Assembly: GCF_013004065.1 (NCBI RefSeq)
Contig: NZ_CP053084.1
Span: forward strand, 434,001 to 498,000
Source: Limnobacter sp. SAORIC-580
GTDB lineage: Bacteria > Pseudomonadota > Gammaproteobacteria > Burkholderiales > Burkholderiaceae_B
Length of the DNA stretch: 64,000 nucleotides
Reading direction: 5' to 3'
Part shown: positions 1 through 11,583 of the stretch, piece after piece
Layout: every line of letters begins with the position of its first letter
Position numbering within the stretch: the stretch's first letter is position 1
The notes under the pieces: model-generated
What the model was told of the DNA's origin: nothing
The model's input: only the letters and a program-made list of their open reading frames with translations
The model's database searches: none
Made by a program: the position numbers and the translations under genes

Positions 1-443
1 TTCGGCAGGTGCAAGCAGTGCATTCCAGTGCGCTGTGGGAGCCCCGGTTTAAATCCACAGTGGTTCAGCCCGGTTTGCACAGCTTGAAAGCCTGCCTGTT
101 TGTTGAGCAATTGGCCATGCGTGCGGCAGGTGCCCCTGATTTGGCTACTTATCCCTGGAGCAGTTTTGCTGCCCATGCCGGGGTGGTGAATGAAGCCTGG
201 TTGGCAGATTTGCCGATTTACTGGCAATTGGGCAACACGCCCTTCGAGCGCCAAAGCCGCTACAGGCAGTTCAGTGAACAAGGTTTGGGCGAGCATGACA
301 CTTCGGGGCTTTTGCAGTGCTTGCAAAAAGGGTGGCTTTGGAGCGATGATTCTTTTTGCACGCAAATTCAAGAGCTTGCGAATCGACCGGTTCGCCCCCG
401 ACCGCGTGGGCGACCTGCCAAAGCAATCAAAAGCACAAATTAA
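1..443 (+). CDS. RAYT-type (REP-associated Y1) transposase, 5'-truncated by window edge
   Basis: The reading frame is open from the first base of the window, so only the C-terminal part of the protein is present. The visible part carries the landmarks of REP-associated tyrosine transposases (TnpA-REP/RAYT): LWEPRFKS, a degenerate version of the usual YIELNPVRAG segment, then YPWSSF and a FERQSRYRQF stretch. It ends in a basic RPRPRGRPAK tail. These proteins are single-copy, non-autonomous-looking relatives of IS200/IS605 Y1 transposases thought to mobilise REP palindromes. The catalytic HxH and Tyr motifs cannot all be assessed because the N-terminus lies outside the window. A short GGGTC-A-GACCC palindrome lies 63 bases after the stop. 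The family call is fairly safe; activity is unknown. Confidence 0.72.
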   Translation, partial: RQVQAVHSSALWEPRFKSTVVQPGLHSLKACLFVEQLAMRAAGAPDLATYPWSSFAAHAGVVNEAWLADLPIYWQLGNTPFERQSRYRQFSEQGLGEHDTSGLLQCLQKGWLWSDDSFCTQIQELANRPVRPRPRGRPAKAIKSTN

Positions 444-505
444 GTGCATGTTATTTGGTGTGTCCCCAATTAAATGGCCCTGATTTCGATGGGGTGCATT
501 AATTA

Positions 506-516
506 GGGTCAGACCC
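506..516. repeat. GGGTC-A-GACCC palindrome, possible RAYT-associated element
   Basis: A perfect 5+1+5 inverted repeat is followed by a C and a short T run. It lies between the RAYT-type gene and gltB. Short palindromes of this kind are often found beside RAYT genes, so it may be a REP-like half-site. It might also be a weak terminator for the transposase gene. The link to RAYT is inference. Confidence 0.4.
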
Positions 517-528
517 CTTTTATTTTCC

Positions 529-557
529 TTGAGAATCTTGCGGCAGTGCAGTAAAGT
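529..557 (+). promoter_or_regulatory. Candidate sigma-70 promoter of gltBD
   Basis: TTGAGA (529-534, five of six consensus bases) is followed after 17 bases by TAAAGT (552-557, four of six). It lies 30 bases before the gltB start codon. No other good candidate is visible in the 144-base gap. Called by eye only. Confidence 0.38.
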
Positions 558-587
558 GACCCACGTACTGAAATCAGGGGCTTTTCC

Positions 588-3500
588 ATGCAACACCAAG
601 ACATCAGAAAGATTGCCGAAGAAAAAGGCATGTACTCCGCCAGCAATGAACACGACGCCTGTGGCGTTGGCTTTGTGGCGCACATCAAAGGCAAGCGTAC
701 GCATGACATTATTGCGGGCGGCCTGAAAATTCTGGAAAACCTGGACCACCGTGGTGCCGTGGGTGCCGACCCATTGATGGGCGACGGTGCCGGTATCCTG
801 ATTCAGATTCCCGATGCCTTCTTCCGTGAAGAAATGGCCAAGCAGGGCGTAACACTGCCACCCGCCGGTGAATACGGCGTGGGTATGTTGTTCTTGCCCA
901 AAGAAACAGCATCACGCATTGCCTGCGAGCAGGAAATTGAGCGCGCTGTGAAAGCCGAAGGCCAGGTACTGTTGGGCTGGCGCGATGTGCCGGTGAATGC
1001 AGACATGCCCATGAGCCCCACTGTTCGTTTGAAAGAACCCGTGATTCGCCAGGTGTTTGTAGGCCGTGGCCGCGACATCATGGTGACCGATGCGCTGGAA
1101 CGCAAACTGTATGTGATTCGCAAGCGCGCAGTGCACGCCATCAAGAACCTGAACCTGGCGCACGGCACTGAATACTTCAGCCCTTCCATGAGCGCCCGTA
1201 CTATTGTGTACAAAGGCCTGTTGTTGGCCAACCAGGTTGGCGAATACTACCTCGACCTGAAAGATGCGCGTTGCGTGTCTGCCTTGGCACTGGTTCACCA
1301 GCGCTTTTCAACCAACACCTTCCCCGAGTGGCCACTGGCTCACCCCTACCGCATGTTGGCGCACAACGGTGAAATCAACACCGTAAAAGGCAACTTCAAC
1401 TGGATGCGCGCACGCGAAGGCGTGATGAAGAGCGCCGTGTTGGGCGACGATCTGCAAAAGCTGTACCCCCTGATTTTCGAAGGTCAATCCGACACAGCCT
1501 GTTTCGACAACTGTCTCGAGCTGCTGGTGATGGCGGGCTACCCGATTGCCCAAGCCATGATGATGATGGTGCCGGAAGCGTGGGAGCAGCACACCTTGAT
1601 GGACGACAATCGCCGTGCCTTCTATGAGTACCATGCCGCCATGATGGAACCCTGGGACGGTCCTGCCGCCATGGCCTTCACCGATGGCAAGCAGATTGGT
1701 GCCACGCTTGACCGCAACGGCTTGCGCCCAGCGCGTTATATCGTGACCGAAGACGATTTGGTTGTGATGGCTTCTGAATCTGGCACATTGCCAATTCCAG
1801 AAAGCAAGATTGTGAAGAAGTGGCGCCTGCAGCCCGGCAAAATGTTCCTGATCGACATGGAAGCTGGCCGCATTATTAACGACGACGAGTTGAAGAACCA
1901 GCTTAGCGCCGCCAAGCCTTACAAGCAGTGGATTGATACCATTCGTGTGAAGCTGGATGAAGTGGAAGGGCAGCCTGAGCCCATCGAACCCAATGAAACT
2001 TTGCTGGATCGCCAGCAAGCATTTGGTTACACCCAGGAAGACCTCAAATTCCTGATGGCCCCCATGCTGCAAAGCGGGGAAGAGGCCACTGGTTCCATGG
2101 GCAACGACAGCCCATTGGCGGTGATGTCCAACAAGCTCAAGCCGCTGTACAACTACTTTAAGCAGTTGTTCGCGCAGGTGACCAACCCCCCGATCGACCC
2201 GATCCGTGAAAACCTGGTGATGAGCTTGAACAGCTTCATCGGTCCCAAGCCAAACCTGCTGGATTTGAACAATATCAACCCGCCCATGCGTCTTGAAGTG
2301 TCACAGCCTGTGCTCACTTCCAAAGACATGGCGAAGATTCGCAACATTGAAGCCTTCACTGGCGGCAAATTCACCAGCCACGAACTGAACATTTGTTACC
2401 CAGTGGCCTGGGGCAAGGAAGGCATTGAAGCGCGCATCGCTTCCCTGTGTGCCGAAGCCCGCGATGCCGTGAAACAGGGTGTGAACATTCTGATCATCAC
2501 CGACCGCATGATGAGCCGTGACAACGTGGCCATTCCGGCATTGTTGGCCGTGTCTGCCATTCACCAGCATTTGGTGAAAGTGGGCTTGCGCACCTCCACC
2601 GGCCTGGTGGTTGAAACTGGGTCTGCCCGTGAAACCCACCATTTTGCTTTGTTGGCCGGTTACGGTGCTGAAGCAGTGCACCCCTACCTGGCCATGGAAA
2701 CCATTGCTGACATGAGCAAAGGCTTGCCAGGTGACCTGAGCCCGGAAAAAGCGGTGTACAACTACATCAAGGCGGTGGGCAAGGGCTTGATGAAAGTGAT
2801 GTCCAAGATGGGCATTTCTACCTACATGAGCTACACCGGCGCGCAAATTTTCGAAGCCGTGGGTTTGAACCAGGCATTTATCGATGCCTACTTTGCAGGC
2901 ACCCCCACCAAGGTGGAAGGCATTGGCGTATTCGAGGTGGCCGAGGAAGCCATTCGTGTACACCAGGCTGCATTCAGCCCAGACCCCGTGTTGGCAGGTG
3001 CTCTGGATGCGGGTGGTGAATACGCCTGGCGTACCCGTGGTGAAGAACACATGTGGACCCCCGATGCAATTGCGAAATTGCAGCACGCCACCCGTTCCGG
3101 CACTTACAACACTTACAAGGAATACGCGCAGATCATCAATGATCAAAGCAAGCGCCACATGACCTTGCGTGGCTTGTTCGAGTTCAAGATCGATCCTTCC
3201 AAAGCCATTCCAATTGAAGAAGTGGAAGCCGCTGAAGAAATCGTGAAGCGATTTGCAACCGGTGCCATGTCACTGGGTTCCATCTCGACTGAGGCGCATT
3301 CAACACTGGCAGTTGCCATGAACCGCATTGGCGGCAAGAGCAACACCGGTGAAGGCGGTGAGGATGAAAAGCGTTACAGCGCTGAGTTGCGTGCCGGCCT
3401 TGACAAGTTTGGCCCGGGCACTGGCCCCATTGGCGAAGGCGCCACGCTCAAGAGTGAACTGGGCGATGTCGTGGTTGCCGACTTCCCCTTGAAGAAAGGC

Positions 3501-5315
3501 GATTCACTGCGCTCACGCATCAAGCAGGTGGCTTCAGGCCGTTTCGGCGTAACTGCCGAGTACCTGACTTCCGCTGATCAAATCCAGATCAAAATGGCGC
3601 AAGGTGCCAAGCCTGGTGAGGGTGGTCAGTTGCCCGGTGGCAAGGTGTCTGAGTACATCGGCAAACTGCGTTACTCCGTGCCTGGCGTGGGTCTGATTTC
3701 CCCACCCCCGCACCACGACATTTACTCCATTGAAGATTTGGCCCAGCTTATTCACGACCTGAAAAACGTGAACGCACAGGCCTCCATTTCTGTGAAGCTG
3801 GTGTCTGAAGTCGGCGTGGGCACGATTGCAGCAGGTGTGTCCAAAGCCAAGGCCGATCACCTGGTGATCGCCGGTCAAGATGGTGGTACAGGCGCATCGC
3901 CCGTGTCTTCAATCAAGCATGCCGGTACCAACTGGGAACTGGGCTTGGCTGAAACACAGCAAACTTTGGTGTTGAACGGTTTGCGTGGTCGTATCCGTGT
4001 GCAGGTCGATGGTCAAATGAAAACAGGCCGCGACGTGGTCATTGGTGCCATGTTGGGTGCAGATGAATTCGGTTTTGCAACTGCACCGTTGGTGGTTGAA
4101 GGCTGCATCATGATGCGCAAGTGTCACTTGAACACTTGCCCCGTGGGCGTGGCCACACAGAACCCCGAACTTCGCAAGAAGTTCACCGGCAAGCCAGAAC
4201 ATGTGGTGAACTACTTCTTCTTCGTGGCCAATGAAGTGCGCGAAATCATGGCGCAGTTGGGCATTCGCAAGTTTGACGACCTGATTGGTCGCGCGAACCT
4301 GCTGGACATGAAAAAAGGCATTACTCACTGGAAAGCCAAGGGTCTGGACTTCAGCCGCTTGCTGTGGGTACCGGAAGGCACTACAGAGCCGCTGTTGCAT
4401 ACTGGCAGCCAGGACCACGGATTGGACAAGGCGCTGGATCAGAAACTGATTCAACTGGCCAAGCCAGCCTTGGACAAAGGCGAGCGTGTTTCTTTCATCA
4501 CACCGATCAAGAACGTGAACCGCACTGCGGGTGCCATGTTGTCCGGCGAGGTGGCCAAGAAGTACGGTCACGCAGGCTTGCCAGACGACACCATCCACAT
4601 TCAGTTCACCGGCACTGCGGGTCAATCCTTCGGCGCATTCCTGGCCCACGGTGTAACCGCGGACCTGGTGGGTGAGGGCAACGACTACGTGGGCAAGGGT
4701 TTGAGTGGCGGTCGAATCATTGTTCGCCCCACCAACGACTTCCGTGGTTTGTCTGAAGAAAACATGATTGTGGGCAACACCGTGTTGTACGGCGCAATTG
4801 CTGGTGAAGCATTCCTGAGCGGTGTGGCTGGCGAACGTTTCGCAGTTCGCAATTCAGGCGCGGCCGCTGTGATTGAAGGCACTGGTGACCACGGTTGCGA
4901 ATACATGACTGGCGGTACTGTGGTTGTGCTGGGTGAAACCGGCCGCAACTTTGCAGCGGGCATGAGCGGCGGTATGGCGTATGTGTACGACATCGACGGC
5001 CTGTTTGCCAAGCGTTGCAACATGGCGCAGGTTGAGCTGGAAGAAGTGGTGCCCGCAACCGAACAGGAAGCCTTGGGCAATCGCGAAATTTGGCACAGCC
5101 CCGCACGTGGTGCGGACCGTCAGCCCGATGAAGTGATTCTGAAGAGCCTGATCGAACGCCATGCCCGTTACACCGGCAGCGAACGTGCCAAGGAAATTCT
5201 TGAAAACTGGGGCACTGAGCGCAAGAAGTTCGTGAAAGTATTCCCGACAGAATACCGACGCGCCCTGAAAGAACTGTACGTGGCAGCGCAGGCCAAACCT
5301 GCCGTGGCTGCTTGA
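588..5315 (+). CDS. gltB: Glutamate synthase (NADPH) large subunit GltB
   Basis: This subunit makes glutamate from glutamine and 2-oxoglutarate in the cytoplasm, with electrons delivered by GltD. The 1575-residue length fits the bacterial large subunit. The N-terminal glutaminase (Ntn-hydrolase) domain starts at Cys25 in the CGVGF motif, so a propeptide of 24 residues would be removed to expose the catalytic cysteine. The central linker and the FMN-binding synthase domain follow, with [11 protein letters not shown] and the G-rich TGASP segment. Cys1173, Cys1179 and Cys1184 form the C-x5-C-x4-C pattern of the 3Fe-4S cluster. The C-terminal part is the glycine-rich beta-helix domain. The start is the ATG at 588; its ribosome-binding site is weak (AGGGGC). 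gltD follows after 29 bases. Confidence 0.98.
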   Translation: MQHQDIRKIAEEKGMYSASNEHDACGVGFVAHIKGKRTHDIIAGGLKILENLDHRGAVGADPLMGDGAGILIQIPDAFFREEMAKQGVTLPPAGEYGVGMLFLPKETASRIACEQEIERAVKAEGQVLLGWRDVPVNADMPMSPTVRLKEPVIRQVFVGRGRDIMVTDALERKLYVIRKRAVHAIKNLNLAHGTEYFSPSMSARTIVYKGLLLANQVGEYYLDLKDARCVSALALVHQRFSTNTFPEWPLAHPYRMLAHNGEINTVKGNFNWMRAREGVMKSAVLGDDLQKLYPLIFEGQSDTACFDNCLELLVMAGYPIAQAMMMMVPEAWEQHTLMDDNRRAFYEYHAAMMEPWDGPAAMAFTDGKQIGATLDRNGLRPARYIVTEDDLVVMASESGTLPIPESKIVKKWRLQPGKMFLIDMEAGRIINDDELKNQLSAAKPYKQWIDTIRVKLDEVEGQPEPIEPNETLLDRQQAFGYTQEDLKFLMAPMLQSGEEATGSMGNDSPLAVMSNKLKPLYNYFKQLFAQVTNPPIDPIRENLVMSLNSFIGPKPNLLDLNNINPPMRLEVSQPVLTSKDMAKIRNIEAFTGGKFTSHELNICYPVAWGKEGIEARIASLCAEARDAVKQGVNILIITDRMMSRDNVAIPALLAVSAIHQHLVKVGLRTSTGLVVETGSARETHHFALLAGYGAEAVHPYLAMETIADMSKGLPGDLSPEKAVYNYIKAVGKGLMKVMSKMGISTYMSYTGAQIFEAVGLNQAFIDAYFAGTPTKVEGIGVFEVAEEAIRVHQAAFSPDPVLAGALDAGGEYAWRTRGEEHMWTPDAIAKLQHATRSGTYNTYKEYAQIINDQSKRHMTLRGLFEFKIDPSKAIPIEEVEAAEEIVKRFATGAMSLGSISTEAHSTLAVAMNRIGGKSNTGEGGEDEKRYSAELRAGLDKFGPGTGPIGEGATLKSELGDVVVADFPLKKGDSLRSRIKQVASGRFGVTAEYLTSADQIQIKMAQGAKPGEGGQLPGGKVSEYIGKLRYSVPGVGLISPPPHHDIYSIEDLAQLIHDLKNVNAQASISVKLVSEVGVGTIAAGVSKAKADHLVIAGQDGGTGASPVSSIKHAGTNWELGLAETQQTLVLNGLRGRIRVQVDGQMKTGRDVVIGAMLGADEFGFATAPLVVEGCIMMRKCHLNTCPVGVATQNPELRKKFTGKPEHVVNYFFFVANEVREIMAQLGIRKFDDLIGRANLLDMKKGITHWKAKGLDFSRLLWVPEGTTEPLLHTGSQDHGLDKALDQKLIQLAKPALDKGERVSFITPIKNVNRTAGAMLSGEVAKKYGHAGLPDDTIHIQFTGTAGQSFGAFLAHGVTADLVGEGNDYVGKGLSGGRIIVRPTNDFRGLSEENMIVGNTVLYGAIAGEAFLSGVAGERFAVRNSGAAAVIEGTGDHGCEYMTGGTVVVLGETGRNFAAGMSGGMAYVYDIDGLFAKRCNMAQVELEEVVPATEQEALGNREIWHSPARGADRQPDEVILKSLIERHARYTGSERAKEILENWGTERKKFVKVFPTEYRRALKELYVAAQAKPAVAA

Positions 5316-5344
5316 GAACCAACCTGTTAGTGAGGATTTGAAAA

Positions 5345-6832
5345 ATGGGAAAGGTCACAGGATTTATGGAGTTTGAGCGTTTGAAGGAAGCCAGCGAGGC
5401 TCCCGAAAAGCGCGTCAAGCACTACAAAGAATTTGTTATTACATTGAACGACGACGAAGCCAAAATTCAGGGTGCACGTTGCATGGACTGCGGTATTCCG
5501 TTTTGTAACAACGGCTGCCCGGTCAACAACATCATCCCCGACTTCAATGATCTGGTTTACAAGCAAGACTGGAAGGCGGCTTTGCACACCCTGCACAGCA
5601 CCAACAACTTCCCGGAATTTACGGGCCGCATTTGCCCGGCTCCCTGTGAAGCGGCTTGCACACTGGGTATTCACGAAGAACCCGTAGGCATCAAGAGTAT
5701 TGAGCACGCAATTATCGACAAAGGCTGGGAAAACAACTGGGTAGTGCCCCAGGTGCCCGCCCAGAAAACCGGCAAGAAAGTGGCTGTGGTGGGTTCAGGC
5801 CCCGCAGGCATGGCCGCTGCACAGCAGCTGGCGCGTGTGGGTCACGATGTTACTGTGTTTGAAAAGAACGACCGCATTGGTGGTTTGCTGCGCTATGGCA
5901 TCCCCGACTTCAAGATGGAGAAGTTCCACATTGATCGTCGCGTCGAGCAAATGCAGGCCGAAGGTGTCACCTTCAAAACCGGCGTGTTCGTGGGCGAAAA
6001 ATTGGCCGAGGGTGGCATCACCAACCTGGCCAAGGAAACCGTTACACCGAAAGAATTGATGGCACAGTTTGACGCCGTTATTTTGACAGGTGGTTCAGAA
6101 GTACCGCGCGACTTGCCAATTCCTGGCCGCCAATTGAAAGGCGTTCACTTTGCAATGGAATTCTTGCCACTGCAAAACCGTGTGAATGCGGGTGACAAGT
6201 TGAAAGACCAAATCATGGCCACGAAGAAAAGCGTGCTCGTGATTGGTGGTGGCGACACTGGCTCCGATTGCGTGGGTACATCCAACCGCCACGGTGCCAA
6301 GCAGGTTACGCAAATTGAATTGATGCCCCAGCCACCCGAAGAGGAAAACAAGCCTTTGGTGTGGCCATACTGGCCCATGAAAATGCGCACTTCTTCTTCA
6401 CACGAAGAAGGCGTGGCACGCGACTGGGCAGTGACCACCAAAGAATTCATCGACGATGGCAAAGGCAATGTGAAAGCAGCCAAGTGCGCGAAAGTTGAAT
6501 GGGTAAAAGACGAAGCCACCGGCCAAATGAAAATGCAGGAAATTGCAGGTTCCGAGTTCGTGGTCGATGCGGACCTGGTGCTGTTTGCCATGGGCTTTAC
6601 CAACCCTGCGAAAAGTATTTTGGATGCTTTCGGTGTTGAGAAAGACAACCGCGGCAATGCCAAAGCCACCACCGATGGTGATGGCTGCTACCGCACCAAT
6701 GTGGACAAGGTATTTGCTGCGGGCGACATGCGCCGTGGTCAATCTTTGGTGGTGTGGGCGATTCGTGAAGGTCGCCAGGCGGCACGTGAAGTGGACGAGT
6801 TCCTGATGGGCGCTACTGTACTGCCGCGTTAA
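5345..6832 (+). CDS. gltD: Glutamate synthase small subunit GltD
   Basis: This is the NADPH-oxidising subunit (495 residues) that passes electrons through FAD and Fe-S clusters to GltB. The N-terminal region has the cysteine clusters CMDCGIPFC and CPAPCEAAC that bind two 4Fe-4S centres. A first dinucleotide fold, [16 protein letters not shown], binds FAD and a second, [11 protein letters not shown], binds NADPH. The C-terminal [16 protein letters not shown] segment closes the FAD site, as in this family. The start codon has a GAGG ribosome-binding site upstream. It is the second gene of the gltBD operon and is followed by a strong hairpin terminator. The same fold occurs in related oxidoreductases, but position after gltB settles the name. 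Confidence 0.97.
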   Translation: MGKVTGFMEFERLKEASEAPEKRVKHYKEFVITLNDDEAKIQGARCMDCGIPFCNNGCPVNNIIPDFNDLVYKQDWKAALHTLHSTNNFPEFTGRICPAPCEAACTLGIHEEPVGIKSIEHAIIDKGWENNWVVPQVPAQKTGKKVAVVGSGPAGMAAAQQLARVGHDVTVFEKNDRIGGLLRYGIPDFKMEKFHIDRRVEQMQAEGVTFKTGVFVGEKLAEGGITNLAKETVTPKELMAQFDAVILTGGSEVPRDLPIPGRQLKGVHFAMEFLPLQNRVNAGDKLKDQIMATKKSVLVIGGGDTGSDCVGTSNRHGAKQVTQIELMPQPPEEENKPLVWPYWPMKMRTSSSHEEGVARDWAVTTKEFIDDGKGNVKAAKCAKVEWVKDEATGQMKMQEIAGSEFVVDADLVLFAMGFTNPAKSILDAFGVEKDNRGNAKATTDGDGCYRTNVDKVFAAGDMRRGQSLVVWAIREGRQAAREVDEFLMGATVLPR

Positions 6833-6863
6833 TCGGAATTTACCAAGTCATAAAATAAGTCGT

Positions 6864-6897
6864 AAAAAAGCCGCTGGTTTCGACCAGCGGCTTTTTT
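6864..6897. terminator. Strong intrinsic terminator, probably bidirectional
   Basis: AAAAAAGCCGCTGGT and ACCAGCGGCTTTTTT form a perfect 15-bp stem with a TTCG tetraloop. The A run and T run flank the GC core on both sides, so it can end gltBD on the + strand and the mscS-type gene on the - strand. Confidence 0.93.
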
Positions 6898-6954
6898 GTT
6901 GTGCATCGGTGGGTTGTGTCGGCGCAGCACACAAACCTCACCCTGCTCTGAAAC

Positions 6955-7851
6955 TCAGCTCGACGAAATCTGCGCTGGCAGATCCACAGCACTTCCACCA
7001 CTTGGACACATGGTCACGTGAGGGAATGGAATTTCAATGCCAACATTGTCAAACGCCGCTTTAATGCGCTTGTTGTACTCACGGCGCACGCCCCATTGCT
7101 CGCCTGGCAGCGTTTTAAATCGCACGCGAACAATCACGGCTGAATCGGCAAGTTCTTGCACACCAAAGGTCGACATGGGTTCGGTAATCTTCGCTCCCCA
7201 CTCTTTGTCTTCCGCCAATTCAGTGCCCACTTTTTGCATCACCTGAATGGCTACGTCGACTTCCTCTTTGTAGGCGATGCCGACATCAACAACTGCATAG
7301 GCAAAGTCCATGGTGGAGTTGGTCACCGAATCAATCTGACCGTTTGGAACAAAATGCACATTGCCGTGTGCGTCACGCAAACGCACATACCGCAGGGTTA
7401 CATTTTCGACCGTGCCGCTCTTGCCACCCACTTCAATGAAGTCGCCGGCGCGAATCTGGTTTTCAATCAGCAGCACAATACCGGTGAAGTAATCTTTCAC
7501 CAAACTTTGTGCGCCAAAACCAACGGCCAAACCCACCACACCGGCAGCGGCCAGCACAGGGGCAATGGATATACCAATGGTGCCCAAGGCAATCAAAGCA
7601 CCGAGCAGCAAAATGACCACATTGGCCACGTATTTCAGCACGCGCATCAGGGTTTCGATTCGTTTTTGATCATCCAGCGTTTTGCTGCGTGCCTGCATGC
7701 GCATACCCACGCGATCGATTGCTGTTTTTACCAAGCGCAACACAATCAGGGCAACCACGATGACTAGAAAAAATTTTGCGGCTTGCAAACCAAGGTCCAG
7801 CAGCTTGGCTGGTTCGATGTATTTGAATAGGGTTTCGAGTTGTTCGTTCAT
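6955..7851 (-). CDS. Small-conductance mechanosensitive channel (MscS family)
   Basis: This is a 298-residue inner-membrane channel that opens under membrane tension and releases solutes during hypo-osmotic shock. Three hydrophobic helices lie near residues 22-42, 68-90 and 93-125. The third is the pore helix, with the Gly/Ala-rich pattern AAGVVGLAVGFGAQSLVKD that defines MscS. The following beta domain (GDFIEVGGKSGTVENVTLR) and the alpha/beta C-terminal domain are complete, so the length matches the basic MscS rather than the larger YbdG/MscK types. The start at 7851 (MNEQLE) has GGGAG seven bases upstream, which favours it over an upstream codon at 7878. It converges on gltD with a shared terminator. 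Confidence 0.93.
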   Translation of the reverse strand: MNEQLETLFKYIEPAKLLDLGLQAAKFFLVIVVALIVLRLVKTAIDRVGMRMQARSKTLDDQKRIETLMRVLKYVANVVILLLGALIALGTIGISIAPVLAAAGVVGLAVGFGAQSLVKDYFTGIVLLIENQIRAGDFIEVGGKSGTVENVTLRYVRLRDAHGNVHFVPNGQIDSVTNSTMDFAYAVVDVGIAYKEEVDVAIQVMQKVGTELAEDKEWGAKITEPMSTFGVQELADSAVIVRVRFKTLPGEQWGVRREYNKRIKAAFDNVGIEIPFPHVTMCPSGGSAVDLPAQISSS

Positions 7852-7974
7852 GGTGCTCCCACTGCTAAAAAGAGCCACCTATTGTACATGACTGAAAAAA
7901 TGACCCGGTTTCAGCCCGGAACTCTCGCCATGATGTAGCTACTCAGTAGTCCTTCAAACGTGCAGCCAACAGTC

Positions 7975-8598
7975 ATGAGACCACCTTCATTTAACCTAAG
8001 CCTTGATGTGCCTGTACCTAGCCTTGTGCGCACCAGCCATGGTTTGCCCGTCGACCCACAAGTCTTGAACAAACAGCCGCCAGCCATTAGCGCTGCCTTG
8101 GCTGAAATTTTGAACACGCCCGATGCAGGCAAATTACTGTTGGGTTTGAATGAACTGTTTGGCAGTGCCAGCGAGTATGCAATCGGAGGAAGTGTCGCCT
8201 TGGCGCTTCATCATCGATCGATTACAGACTCAACCGCACGTAGACCCAATGATCTGGATGTGGTGGTTAGCCCCTCTGCCATGGATCGTCTGTCCGATCT
8301 TGATCACCAGGGCTTGAGTCAACTCGGGTTTAAATCCAAGCCTGGCAACACCGAAAGCCTGAGCTGGGCAGGGCAGGGGCATGAATCACTGGTAGTGGAT
8401 GTAGTGCCCGCCAAGAATAGCGTAGCTGGTCGGGGTTTTGAACACCGGCAGATGCACGGAGGAGTCAATGTCATTGCGCTTCAAGCGCTGGTCGACAACT
8501 TAACCTACAGGGTACAAAGCGAACCGCTCAACGACAGGGCCCGCGGTGATCTCGCCCGTGGAATTGATTTGTTGAATGTAAACAAAGCGCGCGTTTAA
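7975..8598 (+). CDS. Nucleotidyltransferase-like protein of unknown function
   Basis: I do not recognise a named family. The middle of the protein reads YAIGGSVALALHH followed about 15 residues later by RPNDLDVVVSP. A Gly-Gly-Ser helix start followed by an Asp-x-Asp strand is the signature of the polymerase-beta-like nucleotidyltransferase fold, as in AbiEii-type and kanamycin-type enzymes. A further strand, SLVVDVVPA, could supply the third acidic residue. The first 50 residues are Pro/Ser-rich and look unstructured. The start could be this ATG or the GTG at 7960; neither has a ribosome-binding site. No antitoxin-like partner is adjacent. Its stop codon abuts the stop codon of uvrA on the other strand. 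The fold call is plausible; the substrate is unknown. Confidence 0.6.
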   Translation: MRPPSFNLSLDVPVPSLVRTSHGLPVDPQVLNKQPPAISAALAEILNTPDAGKLLLGLNELFGSASEYAIGGSVALALHHRSITDSTARRPNDLDVVVSPSAMDRLSDLDHQGLSQLGFKSKPGNTESLSWAGQGHESLVVDVVPAKNSVAGRGFEHRQMHGGVNVIALQALVDNLTYRVQSEPLNDRARGDLARGIDLLNVNKARV

Positions 8599-11481
8599 CT
8601 ACAAGCCGTTGGCGCGTTGTGCTTTGTCAGACTCGTCGTTGTAAAAGCGGGCCAAAAATTTTCCGGTGTGGCTGTTTGCATTTTTTGCAATGTCCATGGG
8701 TGTGCCCTCAGCAATCAGCATGCCGCCGTTATCGCCACCTTCTGGGCCCATGTCCAGCACCCAGTCTGCGCATTTAATCACGTCAAGGTTGTGCTCAATC
8801 ACCAGCACGGTATTGCCTTGTTCAACCAGCGGGTTCAATACTTTCAGCAACATGGCAATGTCATGAAAGTGCAGGCCAGTGGTGGGCTCATCCAGTATGT
8901 ACAAGGTTTTGCCGGTGTCGCGTTTTGAAAGCTCAAGCGACAACTTTACCCGCTGTGCTTCGCCGCCCGACAGCGTGGTGGCCGATTGCCCAAGGCGAAT
9001 ATAACCAAGACCCACATCAATCAGGGTTTGTAGTTTGCGTGCAATATTGGGTACAGCCGCGAACACTTCCAACGCCTGTTCAACTGTTAATTCCAGTACC
9101 TCGGCAATGCTTTTTCCACGGTACAAAATTTCAAGTGTTTCACGGTTGTAACGCTTGCCGTGGCACACGTCGCAAGGCACATACAAGTCGGGCAAAAAGT
9201 GCATTTCCACTTTCACCACACCATCGCCCTGGCAGGCTTCACAGCGCCCACCTTTTACGTTGAATGAAAAGCGGCCCACATCGTAACCGCGCTCGCGCGA
9301 GGCGGGCACGCCTGCGAACAATTCACGAATGGGCGTGAACAAACCCGTGTAGGTTGCCGGGTTGCTTCGGGGTGTGCGGCCAATCGGGCTTTGGTCGACT
9401 GCAATGACTTTGTCGAAATGTTCAAGCCCGCTGATGTGGCTGTGTGGTGCGCCTTCCTTGTGCGCACGGTTCAACTGGTGTGCGGCTTCGGCCAGTAAAG
9501 TGTCGTTGATCAGGGTTGATTTGCCTGAACCTGAAACACCCGTCACGCATACAAACAAGCCCACGGGAACGCTGGCGGTAACGTCTTTCAAATTGTTGCC
9601 AGTGGCATTGTGAATGGTCAGCATGCGCGCCGGGTCGGGCAAGCGCAGTGGGCTTAGGCGTTCAATTTTCCGCTTGCCATTCAGGTACTGGCCAGTCAGC
9701 GATTCCGGGCTGGCCAGAATTTCAGCAGGTGTGCCTTGTGCAACCACCTGGCCACCGTGTTCGCCGGCGCCAGGACCCATGTCCACCACATAATCGGCGC
9801 AGCGAATGGCGTCTTCATCGTGTTCAACCACCAGTACAGTGTTGCCCAAATTTTTCAGACGCAACAGGGTTTGTATCAGGCGATCGTTGTCGCGCTGGTG
9901 CAAACCAATCGAGGGCTCGTCCAGCACATACATCACGCCGGTAAGCCCGGAACCAATCTGGCTGGCCAGCCGTATGCGCTGGCTTTCACCGCCGCTTAGC
10001 GTATCTGCACTTCTGTTCAGCGTTAAATAGTTCAAGCCCACGTCGTTCAAAAACTGCAAACGCGCCTTGATCTCCACCACAATTTTTTCTGCAATTTGCC
10101 CTTTGGCACCCTGCATTTGCATGGCTTCAAAATAACTCAGTGCTTTGTGAATGGGCAGCTCAGTGACCTGGTGCAAGGCCTTGCGGTGTTCGTGTTCGCC
10201 AATGAACACATGACGAGCGCCGGTTTTCAGGCGTGAGCCTTGGCAGGCTTGGCAACTTCGCACCGCCATCAGCTTGCCCAGTTCATCGCGTACCGCAGAA
10301 GAGTCGGTGTCGCGGTGGCGGCGTGTGAGGTTGGGCAAAATGCCTTCAAAGGCATGGGTTTTGGCCACCGGTTTGCTGCGTTCACTCAAATAGGTGAACG
10401 TAATTTGCTCGCTGCCAGAACCATACAACACCACCTGCTGCACATCTTCTGGCAACTCGTTCCAGGGCGATTCCGGGTCGAAGCCATAATGCGCAGCCAG
10501 GCTTTGAATCATTTGGTAGTACAAGGCATTGCGGCGATCCCAGCCGCTGATTGCGCCCGCAGCCAGCGATATATCGGGGTGGGCCACCACGCGCAAAGGG
10601 TCGAAAAAGGTTTCATGGCCCAGGCCATCGCACACCGGGCAGGCGCCAGCCGGGTTGTTGAACGAGAACAAGCGGGGTTCCAGTTCGGTCAGGCTGTAGT
10701 CGCACACCGGGCAGGCAAATTTGCTGGAAAACACGGTTTCAGTGTTCGTGTCCAGGTTCACTGCGATGGCTTTGCCATCGCTTAGCCGCAGTGCAGTCTC
10801 GAAACTTTCCGCCAGGCGCTGGCGGGCATCCACGCGCACTTTCAGGCGATCAACCACCACGTCCAGATTGTGCTTGTGGTGTTTGTCCAGCGGCGGGAGT
10901 TTGTCCAGTTCCAGAATTTCGGGCGCGTCTTGTGGACCCTTTTTCAGGCGAATGCGCACGAAGCCCTGCGCGCGCAGGTCGTTGAGCAAATCCACATGTT
11001 CGCCTTTTCGCTGGTTCAACACCGGCGCAAGAATCATGATGCGCGCTTCCTCGGGCCAGCTCAGTACGGTGTCCACCATCTCTGAAACTGTCTGCACACT
11101 CAGTTCAAGGTCATGTTCAGGGCAACGGGGTGTGCCGGCACGGGCAAACAGCAAGCGCAGGTAGTCGTGAATTTCAGTCACTGTGCCCACGGTGGAGCGC
11201 GGGTTGTGGCTGGTGGCTTTTTGTTCAATGGAAATGGCGGGGGACAGCCCCTCGATCAAATCCACATCGGGTTTTTCCATCAATTGCAAGAACTGGCGGG
11301 CGTATGCCGACAAACTTTCCACGTAACGGCGTTGTCCTTCGGCATACAAGGTGTCGAAGGCCAGGCTGGATTTGCCCGAGCCAGACAGCCCGGTCAGCAC
11401 CACAAGCGAGTCGCGGGGCAGGTCGAGCGAAATGTTTTTCAGGTTGTGGGTTCTAGCGCCACGAATGCGTATGGAGTTCAT
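8599..11481 (-). CDS. uvrA: Excinuclease ABC subunit A (UvrA)
   Basis: UvrA is the damage-sensing ATPase of nucleotide excision repair and loads UvrB at lesions. The 960-residue protein has two ABC-type ATPase modules: the first Walker A is [14 protein letters not shown] near the N-terminus, the second is [13 protein letters not shown]. Each module has its LSGGE signature ([14 protein letters not shown] and [13 protein letters not shown]). Two zinc modules are intact, CPVC...CPVC in the first half and CEAC...CDVC in the second. The start is set at [14 protein letters not shown] because family members begin just before RGARTHNL; an ATG four codons upstream is possible. I found no convincing LexA box in the 90-base gap before the divergent transporter gene. 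Confidence 0.97.
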   Translation of the reverse strand: MNSIRIRGARTHNLKNISLDLPRDSLVVLTGLSGSGKSSLAFDTLYAEGQRRYVESLSAYARQFLQLMEKPDVDLIEGLSPAISIEQKATSHNPRSTVGTVTEIHDYLRLLFARAGTPRCPEHDLELSVQTVSEMVDTVLSWPEEARIMILAPVLNQRKGEHVDLLNDLRAQGFVRIRLKKGPQDAPEILELDKLPPLDKHHKHNLDVVVDRLKVRVDARQRLAESFETALRLSDGKAIAVNLDTNTETVFSSKFACPVCDYSLTELEPRLFSFNNPAGACPVCDGLGHETFFDPLRVVAHPDISLAAGAISGWDRRNALYYQMIQSLAAHYGFDPESPWNELPEDVQQVVLYGSGSEQITFTYLSERSKPVAKTHAFEGILPNLTRRHRDTDSSAVRDELGKLMAVRSCQACQGSRLKTGARHVFIGEHEHRKALHQVTELPIHKALSYFEAMQMQGAKGQIAEKIVVEIKARLQFLNDVGLNYLTLNRSADTLSGGESQRIRLASQIGSGLTGVMYVLDEPSIGLHQRDNDRLIQTLLRLKNLGNTVLVVEHDEDAIRCADYVVDMGPGAGEHGGQVVAQGTPAEILASPESLTGQYLNGKRKIERLSPLRLPDPARMLTIHNATGNNLKDVTASVPVGLFVCVTGVSGSGKSTLINDTLLAEAAHQLNRAHKEGAPHSHISGLEHFDKVIAVDQSPIGRTPRSNPATYTGLFTPIRELFAGVPASRERGYDVGRFSFNVKGGRCEACQGDGVVKVEMHFLPDLYVPCDVCHGKRYNRETLEILYRGKSIAEVLELTVEQALEVFAAVPNIARKLQTLIDVGLGYIRLGQSATTLSGGEAQRVKLSLELSKRDTGKTLYILDEPTTGLHFHDIAMLLKVLNPLVEQGNTVLVIEHNLDVIKCADWVLDMGPEGGDNGGMLIAEGTPMDIAKNANSHTGKFLARFYNDESDKAQRANGL

Positions 11482-11583
11482 GCGGTACAACAAATGGAAT
11501 CAGCGGCCAACCTGATACTATAGACGGTTTCCCGGAACAAGACATCTGCAAGGGTTGTTCAAGCCCTTGAATTTCAATCACAC

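Noticed and set aside
1308..2072. Long minus-strand open frames inside gltB (also 2301-3158 and 3909-4649)
   Set aside because: They lie fully inside a clearly real gene, are His/Gln-rich as expected for the opposite frame of this GC pattern, and have no recognisable motifs.
11482..11583. Possible LexA (SOS) box between uvrA and the MFS gene, as uvrA and ssb are SOS-regulated in E. coli
   Set aside because: No CTGT-N8-ACAG-like sequence is present in this gap or before ssb.
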